From contig DAONSX010000004.1 in the NCBI GenBank assembly GCA_035411425.1, positions 19,608-83,607 on the forward strand: a DNA stretch of 64,000 nucleotides, read 5' to 3'. Below are positions 27,550 through 36,248 of this stretch, one piece after another (position 1 is the first letter of the stretch; every line of letters starts with the position of its first letter). The stretch comes from TTA-H9 sp002071415. Lineage in GTDB: Bacteria; Bacteroidota; Bacteroidia; Bacteroidales; TTA-H9. The notes under the pieces are model-generated. The model was not told the DNA's origin. It made no database searches and was given only the letters and a program-made list of their open reading frames with translations. Made by a program: the position numbers and the translations under genes.

Positions 27550-28230
27550 ATGAGAAAAGAATCTTTCATTTTTTATGCAATGCTTTGCGCAGCCATCCTT
27601 CTCGCTCGTGTTCCCTGCATCGGACCTTTTTTCAGAGTTATCAATAAGATGGTACACGAAACGGGTCATGCCCTGATAGTGCTTTTATTCAGTGGCAAAG
27701 TCTATAAGATCGAATTATTTGCAGATTTATCGGGAACTACCGTCTCGAGCACAAAGAGTAGGTTTTCACGAATCATTGTGTCGCTGACAGGATATCTTTT
27801 TTCTGTTTTGATGGCATGGGTAATGTTCTATTTATTGTATCATCAGCAGCAAAGGGCTGTAATCATACTTTTTACATCCATGAGTCTGTTTTGTTTGGTA
27901 TTTTTTGTCAGGAATATTTATGGAGTAATCTGGTTACTCGCGTTTACTGTTCTTAATATGGCGGCCTTATATTTTCTGTCGTATGAGATGATTTACTGGA
28001 TTGCATTCGTTTTTAGTGTACTTTTGTTGGGTGATGCCTTGGCCTCAGTGTTGTTTCTCCTCTGGCTCAGTATTCGAACGCCTCGTAAAAGCGGCGATGC
28101 CCACAGCCTGAGGCAGCTTACGGGAATTCACGAGGCAGTATGGGCTTTGATCTTTGTGGCATTCGCCTTGTGGATAACTTACGACATCATTATCAAATTT
28201 TTTCCTGCTTTTCCTTCATTGAAAGTATGA
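27550..28230 (+). CDS. M50-family membrane metalloprotease
   Basis: A 226-residue polytopic membrane protein with about six hydrophobic segments. The first pair flanks HETGH (an HExxH zinc-site motif preceded by MV and followed by ALIVLLFSG), the arrangement of the Peptidase_M50B group. The second M50 motif with its Asp ligand is probably GDALAS near residue 165; this is inference. Members cut substrates within or near the membrane, and the substrate here is unknown. An in-frame TTG at 27529 is rejected as start because the promoter overlaps it. The stop codon overlaps the start of the following small gene (ATGA), so the two are translationally coupled. Confidence 0.75.
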   Translation: MRKESFIFYAMLCAAILLARVPCIGPFFRVINKMVHETGHALIVLLFSGKVYKIELFADLSGTTVSSTKSRFSRIIVSLTGYLFSVLMAWVMFYLLYHQQQRAVIILFTSMSLFCLVFFVRNIYGVIWLLAFTVLNMAALYFLSYEMIYWIAFVFSVLLLGDALASVLFLLWLSIRTPRKSGDAHSLRQLTGIHEAVWALIFVAFALWITYDIIIKFFPAFPSLKV

Positions 28231-28430
28231 TACAGAAAATTCTTACCTTCATCATAGTTATTTCGGCAGTCTTTTGGGTGGTTTATCGTTTCTATAGATT
28301 TTCTAAACAAAATGTGGGCCCCTGTGGAGGTTGCATTTCAAAAAATTGCAGCTCATGCCCAGCCATTGATTTGAAAGCAGAAGCCGAACGCCGAAAGAAC
28401 GCCAAATCGGAAAAATCTGCAGAACGATAA
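28227..28430 (+). CDS. Small Cys-rich single-pass membrane protein, FeoB-associated type
   Basis: A 67-residue protein starting at the ATG that overlaps the upstream stop (ATGA). One N-terminal membrane helix (residues 4-24) is followed by a Cys cluster CGGCISKNCSSC and a charged tail rich in Lys, Arg and Glu. The pattern matches the FeoB-associated Cys-rich membrane proteins found next to ferrous-iron transporters. No feoA or feoB is in this window, so the iron link is family knowledge only. The coupling to an M50-like protease is the notable context. The open frame extends upstream inside the protease gene, but that part is a shadow. Confidence 0.7.
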   Translation: MIQKILTFIIVISAVFWVVYRFYRFSKQNVGPCGGCISKNCSSCPAIDLKAEAERRKNAKSEKSAER

Positions 28431-28643
28431 AATCGATCTTGCCAGAAATGCGCATAGCATCAAGGGAATTATGTCAATTTTTATGATGAAAATGCTCGCT
28501 GCTTGGCTTTTCGGCTCGAGAAAAAAGGAAGATCATCGAATGGTTCTGGCTTAGATGAAGATTTATTTCTATTGGAGAAAGTCTGTGAGCATTTAATCGC
28601 CGAACTGACCGAGGTACGTGAGAGTTATCTCTAATTCTTAAGG

Positions 28644-29663
28644 TTATTTTTCACCAATTCGTTGAAGGGCTTCTACTGCCTTTTGAAAGTTGGGTTGAAG
28701 GTTTAGAGCCCTGTGATAATCGGACGAAGCTTTGTTTTTAATGCCAAGTTGTTCATAGCAATATCCACGGTTTAGATATGCTGCAGCATTTTTCTCGTCG
28801 AGTTGAATCACGCGGTCGAACCACGTAAGTGCCGTTTGAAAATCGAGTATATCAGCCATATAAATATAACCAAGGGCAAACATGGAAGGAGAATAGTTAG
28901 GATCGATGGCCAGAACCGATTGATGGGCAGATAGAGCCTTATCGGTTTGTCCTGTATTTTGATAAAGCAGTGCGAGTAAATACATCGTATGAATATGGTT
29001 GGGTTTGATGCGCAGGGCATTTTTAAAAAATCCCTCAGCCATTTGGGGTTGTTTTTTCCCATAAAGAATTCCTAATTGCACATAGGCATCAAAAAAATCC
29101 TGATCTTGTTCTATGGCTTTCAAATAATTTTTTATGGCGCTCAATGTATCTCCTTTTTCGGCAAACGCCCAGGCTGCCAGATAGTAAGCCTTTGGATTCA
29201 AGGCATTATGCGTAATAGCCTTAGCAGTAAGGGCGAATGTTTGATCGTAATCTTTCAGTACCAGATAGTTTCTGGCTAATCCTACCAAAGCATCATTGTA
29301 TGTAGGATCGCGGTGAAGAGCCTTAGAATAATATTCTTCAGCCTGAATGGGTTTCCCAAGGTTAAGATACACATCACCCAACAAACTGTATAGTTTTGGA
29401 TTCAGAGAATCTTTTTTCATCACTGCATGGAGGTCTTTAAGAGCTTCGCCATATCTTGCATTTTGTATGAACCAGTTAGCTCTTTCGTAATATGATTCTA
29501 TATTTTGTGGATTTTTCTTCAAGCGTTCATTTAAACTTTTCAAAGCCATAGGGATTGTATCGGGCTGGTTATCCGATGCTTTCTCCTTTTTTTGTGTACA
29601 TGAAATTGAAAAAAGGATTATTATGGAAAGAAAAATTCCTGCAAGGCTTTTCGACGAATTCAT
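28644..29663 (-). CDS. TPR-repeat lipoprotein
   Basis: A 339-residue protein with a lipoprotein signal peptide whose lipobox is FSISC (Cys22). From about residue 40 it consists of some eight tetratricopeptide repeats, recognisable by spaced A/G/Y/A/P positions such as YGEALKDL, YLNLGKPIQAEEYYSKAL, FDAYVQLGILY and AAAYLNRGYCYEQLG. TPR lipoproteins serve as scaffolds at the periplasmic face of membranes. The partner is unknown. It is monocistronic as far as the sequence shows, followed by the repeat-rich region upstream and a convergent small gene downstream. Confidence 0.85.
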   Translation of the reverse strand: MNSSKSLAGIFLSIIILFSISCTQKKEKASDNQPDTIPMALKSLNERLKKNPQNIESYYERANWFIQNARYGEALKDLHAVMKKDSLNPKLYSLLGDVYLNLGKPIQAEEYYSKALHRDPTYNDALVGLARNYLVLKDYDQTFALTAKAITHNALNPKAYYLAAWAFAEKGDTLSAIKNYLKAIEQDQDFFDAYVQLGILYGKKQPQMAEGFFKNALRIKPNHIHTMYLLALLYQNTGQTDKALSAHQSVLAIDPNYSPSMFALGYIYMADILDFQTALTWFDRVIQLDEKNAAAYLNRGYCYEQLGIKNKASSDYHRALNLQPNFQKAVEALQRIGEK

Positions 29664-29760
29664 AAAGGCAGAATGTGATTTGAACCAGCAAAATTAGAGT
29701 TTTTGTAACAGGTAATGAAAACATCATTTGGTTATTATTCAATCAATGATGAGATTTGAA

Positions 29761-29834
29761 GGTAGGGAGATTTTGAGACTTGGGGACTGGGAGACGAGGG
29801 GAGGGGGAGATGGTGAGACGGGGAGACTTGGGGG
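29761..29834. repeat. G/A-rich wordy intergenic repeat
   Basis: Made of variants of GGGAGACTTGG and GACTGGGAGACGA. The 13-mer GACTGGGAGACGA at 29785-29797 is identical to 23579-23591. It begins about 100 bp upstream of the TPR lipoprotein start. Confidence 0.6.
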
Positions 29835-29868
29835 CCGCCAAAGTCGAAAGAACTATATTTTTTCTCGC

Positions 29869-29978
29869 TGATTGACGCAGATTTATATCGCTGATTCATG
29901 TTGATATTTTTCTGCGAGCATCTGCGAAGGCTTGTTTCTGCGATATCTGCGATAACATTTTTATTTTTCTCGCTGATC
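29869..29978. repeat. CGCTGATT / TCTGCGA intergenic repeat
   Basis: Alternating words TCGCTGATT, GACGCAGATTT, CATCTGCGA and GATATCTGCGATA, closed by a second TCTCGCTGAT. This kind of CGCAGAT/CTGCGAT wordy repeat occurs scattered between genes in various Bacteroidota genomes. It has no coding potential. Confidence 0.6.
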
Positions 29979-29979
29979 C

Positions 29980-30150
29980 ACCCTCTTTTAACAACTAACA
30001 ACCACCAATTCCCAAATTACAATCAAATTTCAAATTCTAATCAACAATCACTAATCACCATCCACCAATCCACCTTGCTTCCCAAGTACCATCTCCAACC
30101 ACCAACCCCCATCACCATTCTCTATTCTCCTTTCCTCCGTTCTCCCTTCC
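29980..30150 (-). repeat. Wordy low-complexity intergenic repeat, copy 2 (inverted)
   Basis: C/A-rich on the plus strand, with CCACCAATTCCC, AAATTACAATC, CTAATCACCATCC and CCACCAATCC. Its reverse complement matches the repeat at 23541-23720: CTAATCACC...CCACCTTG at 30051-30077 mirrors 23597-23629, with a few bases fewer in the middle. The adjoining AATTTG-type words are also shared in inverted order. Confidence 0.65.
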
Positions 30151-30212
30151 TTATATTATTAAAATCTCTCTTTTTTTGAAATTTCTTTTACATTATTAGT
30201 GTCTTAGCAAGA

Positions 30213-30330
30213 AAAAATTAGCACGTAGAGATCAAAGGCCGCAAAAATTTGAACTTGCTTTCTTGGTGTTGTTAGCGTTTTGGAGTGGAAATTAAAGGAT
30301 GCGAAGACCAAAAAATAGCAAAGAATTTGA
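30213..30330. repeat. Degenerate CACGTAGAGATC / GCAAAG-type repeat
   Basis: Contains AGCACGTAGAGATC, AAAGGCCGCAAAAA, TTCTTGGTGTTGTTAGCG and GCAAAGAATTTG, resembling decayed copies of the CGCAGAG/GCAAAG wordy repeats seen between genes in other bacteria. Together with the three preceding blocks it fills most of the 747-bp gap between the TPR lipoprotein and mnmH, which holds no gene. Confidence 0.35.
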
Positions 30331-30410
30331 TTAGCGTTTCTAAATTAGAACTTTAAATAATATTTGTCGGCAATTAGAGACTCAAAAGGTCAGAGTTTGG
30401 CGAAGGATTT

Positions 30411-31427
30411 TTAAGATATTTTATCAACAAAATTTAAAACCTTGTCAGGATCAATTTTTTCTAAAGTTGGCAGATAGATAATACTATGAGGATCACGTCG
30501 TGAAAGGCCAATTGAATAAGCCTTATCGTAAAATTGCAGTATCATCAAGCAAGCTTCCTTGAAACGATATTGCAGGATGAGTTGAGTGATGGTTTGGGTT
30601 TGTTGAAGACCGAGTCGTTTTCTAATCTTCCAAACCATAGCGGCCAGTTCTTCTGGATTGGCCTGGCCATATTCTTTGGTGAGCCTTTCGGCTCTTTGTT
30701 CAGAAGGAATATCCAAAAAAATTAAAGGTGAAGCCTGCATTCGGTCAAAGATAGGCTTGGGAATGAAACAACGTCCTATACTTATGCTCTCATCTTCCAC
30801 CCATACAGGAAATTGCGGATTAAATGATGAAAGTTGTTGCCAGATTAGATTTTCAAATTGTTCTGTAGTAGGCTGTGGAGGCTGCATTAATCCACCAAAA
30901 ACCGATCCTTTGTGATTAGCCAGCCCTTCAAGATCAAGTACCTGATGATGCATCTCGGCTAATCGAAATAAAAGTTCAGTTTTCCCACTTCCAGTCATCC
31001 CGCCTATTACAATGAATTTCCATGGGAATATGAAAGATTGATGGACATATCGACGAAAGGATTTATATCCTCCGACAAGCAAAACGGGATTCAAACCAGC
31101 CAATCGAGCAAGGAAAGCGGCTGCTGCGCTACGCATTCCACCACGCCAACAATATATTTTCAATTGACGGTCCAACGAAACCCTTATCATTTCGTCTATT
31201 ATTACAGGAAGCCAGTAAGAAGTAAGAGATATACCAATTTTTACTGCAGAAACTCTACCCTGTTGAACAAAGGCAATGCCCACTTGTTTGCGAACTTCAT
31301 CGTCGAGCAATGGAATATTAATGGCATCCGGAATATGGCCATGAGTATATTCGCTCGGTGATCGTACATCCACGCAAGGTGCATCAATCCTTAAAAAATT
31401 CTCAATATTTTTTACCGGGATTTCCAT
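30411..31427 (-). CDS. mnmH: tRNA 2-selenouridine synthase
   Basis: A 338-residue protein with the two-domain MnmH (SelU/YbbB) build. The N-terminal rhodanese domain has VDVRSPSEYTHGHIPDAINIPL and the active Cys93 in YCWRGGMRS. The C-terminal P-loop domain has GMTGSGKT (143-150) and LEGLANHKGSVFGG. MnmH geranylates and then selenates 2-thiouridine at the wobble position of tRNA-Lys, -Glu and -Gln using selenophosphate, so it implies selenium use in this organism; selD is not in this window. The gene starts 12 bp after the stop of the type B T9SS protein gene, so the two may share a transcript. Confidence 0.93.
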   Translation of the reverse strand: MEIPVKNIENFLRIDAPCVDVRSPSEYTHGHIPDAINIPLLDDEVRKQVGIAFVQQGRVSAVKIGISLTSYWLPVIIDEMIRVSLDRQLKIYCWRGGMRSAAAAFLARLAGLNPVLLVGGYKSFRRYVHQSFIFPWKFIVIGGMTGSGKTELLFRLAEMHHQVLDLEGLANHKGSVFGGLMQPPQPTTEQFENLIWQQLSSFNPQFPVWVEDESISIGRCFIPKPIFDRMQASPLIFLDIPSEQRAERLTKEYGQANPEELAAMVWKIRKRLGLQQTQTITQLILQYRFKEACLMILQFYDKAYSIGLSRRDPHSIIYLPTLEKIDPDKVLNFVDKIS

Positions 31428-31439
31428 CCCCTTAACCTG

Positions 31440-32723
31440 CTAATTTTTACTCCCCATGATAGCGATACTGCCTTTATACACTTCTTCGCCAAACCTGCCG
31501 ATACATTTCAACACGTAAAAATACGTACCATCGGCCAGCTTTCCGCCATCCCAATCGTTCCTATAATCTTTACTTTCGTAAAGTTTTCTTCCCCATCTGT
31601 TCAGGATCACCAGTTCCATTCGTTCATAATATCGCAGCAATGAAGGTTGCTCGGTTTCCGTTTTCCCATCCACTTTAATAATTAAAACATCATTGATTCC
31701 GTCGGCATTGGGAGTAAAAACATTAGGCACTTCCACTTTAGGGCGTCGCAGCGGCAAGAATTTCGCAATACTTGTATCGCAATTATCATTATTAATAGCA
31801 TAGAGTCGAACACGGTATTCTTCGATTTGTTGCTGAAAAAATTGCCAAGCGCTGGTAAAGGTATGTAAGGGATTTTTTTCGACAGAGCGGCTCGAATCGG
31901 GTTCACCAAAATTCCATTGAAAATTATATACATCTATCCCAACATTAAGAAGCGAATCGATATTAGAATAGAATTGCACAGAAGGTTTCTGCAGATAGAC
32001 CGTATCGGGATCGAAAGTAAAATGAATAGGAGGTGCTTTTAGGACTTTTACGAAGTAATTGTCGCGATAAATACAACCATTCCCATCTACAATGGTTATT
32101 TTATGCTGACCTGGGCTAACGCCCAGAACCACAGTATCTATTCCAGGCATCAAGAAGCCATCGCCCCAATCGATTTGATAGGGAGGAGTCCCCGAATGAA
32201 TGGAAATGCCATAACGTCCCTTATCCTCCTTGCTGCAGCCCATCATCAACTGGGTTAAATTATATTGTATGCCCCGTGGATGAACCTTCAGGATACCATC
32301 GTTATATAAATAAGTTAGAGGATTGCCTTGCTCATCTTTGAAGTAGGTTTGAGCAGCATCAAAAGAAAGTAAAGAAGTACCACTTTGCAGGGCTGTAAAT
32401 TGAATCTTCGCAATATTGCCCGTTCCAAAGGGTAAAGCGGAGGCCGATGTCCACTCCAGAACCAGACGATTATTTCCGTTTAAGAAAGCGGTAAGACCGG
32501 CCAGTGCAGGGTTACGAAAATAAAGACTGTCATAATGAACAATATCATCCTGAAATGAAAATTCAATCCGAAAGGAGGCACATTGCCTTAATTCCTGAAC
32601 CTTTAATGGAACAATAATAGTGTCGGTTTTACAAGTACTATCGGTTTTGAAAGAAATTAAAATTTGGGCAGGAAGCCGTAAAGCACAACATGTTAGAAAT
32701 AGAATAATGAGAATACGTTTCAT
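31440..32723 (-). CDS. Exported cohesin-like protein with T9SS type B (gliding-motility CTD) domain
   Basis: A 427-residue protein with a signal peptide (1-19, ending LPAQ). Residues about 20-145 resemble a cohesin-type beta-sandwich (TIIVPLKVQEL, FRIEFSF, IAKIQFTA). A middle region contains PKD-like strands (YQIDWGDG, FQWNFGEP). The last 90 residues are the gliding-motility-associated C-terminal domain: VPNVFTPNADGINDVL, ILNRWGRKLYES, WDGG, GTYFYVLKC, which directs T9SS export of the type B class. An upstream GTG would add six residues; the ATG at 32721-32723 starts a normal signal peptide and was chosen. Binding partner unknown. Confidence 0.85.
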   Translation of the reverse strand: MKRILIILFLTCCALRLPAQILISFKTDSTCKTDTIIVPLKVQELRQCASFRIEFSFQDDIVHYDSLYFRNPALAGLTAFLNGNNRLVLEWTSASALPFGTGNIAKIQFTALQSGTSLLSFDAAQTYFKDEQGNPLTYLYNDGILKVHPRGIQYNLTQLMMGCSKEDKGRYGISIHSGTPPYQIDWGDGFLMPGIDTVVLGVSPGQHKITIVDGNGCIYRDNYFVKVLKAPPIHFTFDPDTVYLQKPSVQFYSNIDSLLNVGIDVYNFQWNFGEPDSSRSVEKNPLHTFTSAWQFFQQQIEEYRVRLYAINNDNCDTSIAKFLPLRRPKVEVPNVFTPNADGINDVLIIKVDGKTETEQPSLLRYYERMELVILNRWGRKLYESKDYRNDWDGGKLADGTYFYVLKCIGRFGEEVYKGSIAIMGSKN

Positions 32724-32808
32724 CTGAGAAATTTTTACCACTTGATTGTAATAAAATTCATTGTAGAATATAATGAACGAGCCACATTAAAAAAAATTTT
32801 GTAGATGT

Positions 32809-33174
32809 TCAAAATTGGCCTGAAGAAAGCAATACAAGTGTACATTCTTCCAAAATTTCTATACCTCTCTCAGAAGCAGCTATTGCTAATTCAGGATTAT
32901 ATGTTCCTGGGTTAAAGATAATTCTTTGAGGATTCACTGATAGAATCCTTTGCTGATGTACCTTTTGTAATTCCGGTCGAAGGTAGATAGAAACAGTATG
33001 TATATCTACTGCTTGATCCCAGGTTGAATGAACCACAATTTTACCCCAAATAAAATCCTCTTTTCCAATGGCATAAACAGGATGTCCATGGTTTAATAAA
33101 GCTTCAACCGCCTGATTAGCCATGCGTTCAGGGTTTCGGCTAACCCCAAGAACAACGGTAGGTTTTATTTCCAT
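32809..33174 (-). CDS. CoA-binding domain protein (YccU-like)
   Basis: A 121-residue Rossmann-type protein consisting only of a CoA-binding domain. It has VVLGVSRNPERMANQAVEALL at the nucleotide site, HPVYAIG, and a late NPGTYNPEL segment corresponding to the usual QxG.....A part. Free-standing YccU-type domains are widespread and their role is uncertain. The gene starts 81 bp after the V-ATPase K gene on the same strand and may be read through from that operon. Confidence 0.8.
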   Translation of the reverse strand: MEIKPTVVLGVSRNPERMANQAVEALLNHGHPVYAIGKEDFIWGKIVVHSTWDQAVDIHTVSIYLRPELQKVHQQRILSVNPQRIIFNPGTYNPELAIAASERGIEILEECTLVLLSSGQF

Positions 33175-33255
33175 AATTGGTGAATGAAAAACTGATTAAG
33201 GAGAAGTCATCCATAACCAGTTGGGAGGAAATACGATAATACTTTGGTAAAAATA

Positions 33256-33717
33256 CTACAAAGCTGCGCTGATGATAAAAGTAGCTGCAAATGAAATGAT
33301 GGCGTAAAGTTCAGGGAAAACGGCCAAAACCATTGTTTTACCAAAAACATCGTAACCCGAACCTATTCCAGCAATCCCATTGGCGCATACTTGTCCCTGA
33401 CGTATAGCCGAATACAAGCCTACACCCCCAAGTACAAGGCCAGCAGCAAAAATGGCCATACCTTGGCCTAAAGTCATACTAGCAATAAATTGGGGTGTAA
33501 GTTTTGCATTGATGATGAAGAAACCTCCAAAACCGTACAAACCTTGTGTTCCGGGCAAAGCACTCAGTAACATATATGGACCAAAGGCTTCTTCATTTTT
33601 TTTCAGAGCCCCTATGGTCGCATTACCACAAATAGTTACCCCAATAGCACTGCCAATACCTGCTAATCCAAGCATCATGGCAAGTCCTACATAAGCTAAA
33701 ATTACTGCAGTTGTCAT
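33256..33717 (-). CDS. ntpK: V-type ATPase subunit K (membrane rotor)
   Basis: A 153-residue proteolipid with two fused helical hairpins (four membrane helices). The first hairpin has LPGTQGLYG (Leu54, Thr57, Gln58) and no carboxylate. The second has the essential Glu136 in FPELYAI, and the loop-side IRQGQV gives Gln107. Thr, Gln, Gln and Glu at these places correspond to the Na+ ligands Thr64, Gln65, Gln110 and Glu139 of Enterococcus hirae NtpK, so sodium coupling is plausible. It forms the ring rotated by the V-ATPase. It is the last ATPase gene of the operon, 63 bp after subunit I. Confidence 0.92.
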   Translation of the reverse strand: MTTAVILAYVGLAMMLGLAGIGSAIGVTICGNATIGALKKNEEAFGPYMLLSALPGTQGLYGFGGFFIINAKLTPQFIASMTLGQGMAIFAAGLVLGGVGLYSAIRQGQVCANGIAGIGSGYDVFGKTMVLAVFPELYAIISFAATFIISAAL

Positions 33718-33780
33718 AATCGAAAAAAGTTTTAAATGATTGGTTTATTGATGAATCTGATTTGTCGCATAGACTATAAA

Positions 33781-35586
33781 TTATCGTTTCTCGGCAAATG
33801 GTTTATATTGTTTTCCTCCTCCTTTGAAACCAGCATTCTTGTAAAATTCAACAAAGGTTAGACGCATAGGATGAACAAAAGCGCCAAGAGAACTAATGGC
33901 AATATTGCCCAAGTGAGCAATAACAAGGAATACCACGAAAAGAAGAGGTCCGATATAGGGAATTCCAAGAATAGACATAGCCACGTTATTGATTACTATT
34001 CCAAGTATGGAACTGGAAATTCCCAAGGCAAAAAGTCGAATATAAGAGAGTAAATCGCCAAATATACCCGTTGCCATTCCATATACATCCCATAAACCTT
34101 TCCCAATTCTCACAAAAACATTGGTTTTTAAATCATTTAGGAAAAAGATCAATAAGCAGGAAACTCCTAAAATACTATATAGAACGATGGTTTCTCCTTT
34201 AGGTAGAACGCCGGCCGAAACCAATCCTTGACGGATTAAAAGTCCCAAAATAAGGATCAACCAGCCAACCAATGAAAGTGCATTTCGAAACCCTTCTTGA
34301 TGAGTAATATTAACAACTTTGATACACATTCCGAATACAATTTGCACTGCTCCAAGTATCAAAGAGAGCACCAGCATCTTGTTACTATCGAAGAAATAGG
34401 ATTTGATATTTTCCACAATGGGAATATCAGCATCTATAAGACTGATACCGAAGAAGGTTCCCGAAATTGCTCCGAAAATAAAGGTAGCTAAACTAAGATA
34501 CTGTGCAAGAGTTACATAAGGTTTGAATGAAGGTTTAGCTTTGAATTTCTTAAACAAGGTAGCAGCAATAAATATAAACAATCCGTAACCAGCATCACCT
34601 AAGCAGAAGCCAAAAAACATCATAAAGAAAGGGGCAAAGAATGGAGTAAGATCCAGTTCGCCATACTTGGGTAAAGAATATAAGTGGCCAATGGGCTCGA
34701 ATAATTTCGCGAAACTATTGTTGCGCAGGAGGATAGGAACCTTTTCGTTTGGATCTGGCTGAGTTTCGATATAAAAAATACCATTTTCTTCGCAATACTT
34801 TTCAACGGTTTCTTTTGTTTCAACAGGGGCAAAACCTTCTAAAATCTTCAACTTCCCTTCTGCTTCCGATAAAGTGTTGTTTACTACTACATGATAATCG
34901 ACTTCGGAGGCAATTTGATGCAATGTTTTCTGCAAAAGAGGAATAGAGCTCGCAGCCAGCCTTGCAAATTCTTCTTCAATCTCGCTAAGGCGTGTCTGTA
35001 TAGCTTCCTGTTTTTTTAACAATTCACTCAGAGGACGTTCGGGTGCTTTAACTTCTTCGGCCGGCAAATCAATCTCTTCCTGACCTTCATTCACAAGAAT
35101 GAAATAAATAACACCCGGCTGTTCATTCACCACCCCAATATTGTATTTCGATAACCACTGAGGATCGAATTTACGAGAAGGTATGATATAAAAAGATATT
35201 CTCAATCCTGCTTTACGAAGTTTTTCGATAATTTGAGGGTCGAAATCTCCCCAGGGTTCAGTATATTCAATTTCCTTTTTCAATGTAGCGAGTTGCTGAT
35301 TTAAAGACTCGACCTCTGCCTGTAAATCTCTAATGTGTTCAAATATTTTCATTCCATCCCCTTCTGAGGGCGCTTCAGCTGTGATTTCGGGTTTTTTATG
35401 CTTTTTAAGCAACTTGATGGTTTCAGCAACCTGCTTTTGCAAGGCAAGCCTTTCAGCTGCGTCTTTGTCGAGTTCCTTCTTCCGCTTTACGATATCTATA
35501 ACACCCACAGATCGCAAGCCCTTTAGAAATCGTTCATAATCTTCATGATATACCAAAAAAATGAATTTGGTCATGGGGACTATCAT
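33781..35586 (-). CDS. ntpI: V-type ATPase subunit I (stator/membrane a-subunit)
   Basis: A 601-residue subunit. The N-terminal half is cytoplasmic and coiled (DLQAEVESLNQQLATLKKE and later KKQEAIQTRLSEIEEEF), forming the peripheral-stalk contact. The C-terminal half has about seven membrane helices, including MMFFGFCLGDAGYGL and the later GDLLSYIRLFALGISSSI, which carries the Arg that faces the rotor carboxylate. It lies between subunits D and K, overlapping the 3' end of D by 4 bp (ATGA), so translation is coupled. Length is within the normal bacterial range of about 600-650. Confidence 0.92.
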   Translation of the reverse strand: MIVPMTKFIFLVYHEDYERFLKGLRSVGVIDIVKRKKELDKDAAERLALQKQVAETIKLLKKHKKPEITAEAPSEGDGMKIFEHIRDLQAEVESLNQQLATLKKEIEYTEPWGDFDPQIIEKLRKAGLRISFYIIPSRKFDPQWLSKYNIGVVNEQPGVIYFILVNEGQEEIDLPAEEVKAPERPLSELLKKQEAIQTRLSEIEEEFARLAASSIPLLQKTLHQIASEVDYHVVVNNTLSEAEGKLKILEGFAPVETKETVEKYCEENGIFYIETQPDPNEKVPILLRNNSFAKLFEPIGHLYSLPKYGELDLTPFFAPFFMMFFGFCLGDAGYGLFIFIAATLFKKFKAKPSFKPYVTLAQYLSLATFIFGAISGTFFGISLIDADIPIVENIKSYFFDSNKMLVLSLILGAVQIVFGMCIKVVNITHQEGFRNALSLVGWLILILGLLIRQGLVSAGVLPKGETIVLYSILGVSCLLIFFLNDLKTNVFVRIGKGLWDVYGMATGIFGDLLSYIRLFALGISSSILGIVINNVAMSILGIPYIGPLLFVVFLVIAHLGNIAISSLGAFVHPMRLTFVEFYKNAGFKGGGKQYKPFAEKR

Positions 35587-36185
35587 ACCGCAACCTCCTT
35601 TTGGTCAAATCGATTCTTCAAGATTTTCTGCGAAGATTTGGAAAGGTTTTCTTCGTCTTCAAGGAAGCGTTTTATTTTGATAACAGCTTCTTCATAACCT
35701 GGAATCTGAACTTTTTCGTAAAGATTTACTTTTTGGGTAGTTTTTTTACGGGCATGATCGAGCAATTTCATCTTGGCGTAGTAAAATTCTCTTTCGATAG
35801 CAATAGAGGCAAGTTTCTCGAGAATAAGGATGCCATCCATGTACCAAACTGGTTGATTGAAGAGGCTGAAGGGTTTTATTTCGAAATGGATTTGCTGAAG
35901 GATAGGGATACGCACTCCGGCAATTTTCTTAATCCCCAAGTCAACATCATGAATGACAACCAATCCGGGGTTGAACTCATTCCATAAACGCACCATTTCA
36001 TTGTATTCGGCCATAGCAGCAGACAACTTTTCATCGAGGCTTGTGGCATAATCCTTGGCTCGTTTCACTTCTGCTCTTAATGCCGATTCCTTGTTTTTTA
36101 AAGTAGGCAATGCTCGCAGGCGTATCCGGAGCTGCTTATTCATCTCCTGAAGAGAAGTCTTATTATATTGAAATTTTACCGCCAT
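35583..36185 (-). CDS. ntpD: V-type ATPase subunit D (central rotor shaft)
   Basis: A 200-residue helical protein. N-terminal KFQYNKTSLQEMNKQLRIR and a C-terminal helix with FYYAKMKLLDHARKKTTQKVNLYEKVQIP fit V-ATPase D, which forms the coiled shaft inside the A3B3 head and joins it to the K ring. It starts 63 bp after subunit B and overlaps subunit I by 4 bp. Usual length for the family is about 200-215. Confidence 0.9.
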   Translation of the reverse strand: MAVKFQYNKTSLQEMNKQLRIRLRALPTLKNKESALRAEVKRAKDYATSLDEKLSAAMAEYNEMVRLWNEFNPGLVVIHDVDLGIKKIAGVRIPILQQIHFEIKPFSLFNQPVWYMDGILILEKLASIAIEREFYYAKMKLLDHARKKTTQKVNLYEKVQIPGYEEAVIKIKRFLEDEENLSKSSQKILKNRFDQKEVAV

Positions 36186-36248
36186 TTTCTACTCATTACT
36201 TTTATAGCTTTATCATTGGAAAATTTTCCATTCTTTACATATTGTGTT

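Noticed and set aside
29735..30179. Open frames of about 90 codons on both strands in the repeat gap
   Set aside because: They follow the wordy repeats; composition is repetitive and no start context or homology-like motif is seen.
23541..30330. CRISPR array
   Set aside because: The repeats are degenerate words of irregular spacing without unit-length spacers, and no cas gene is present.
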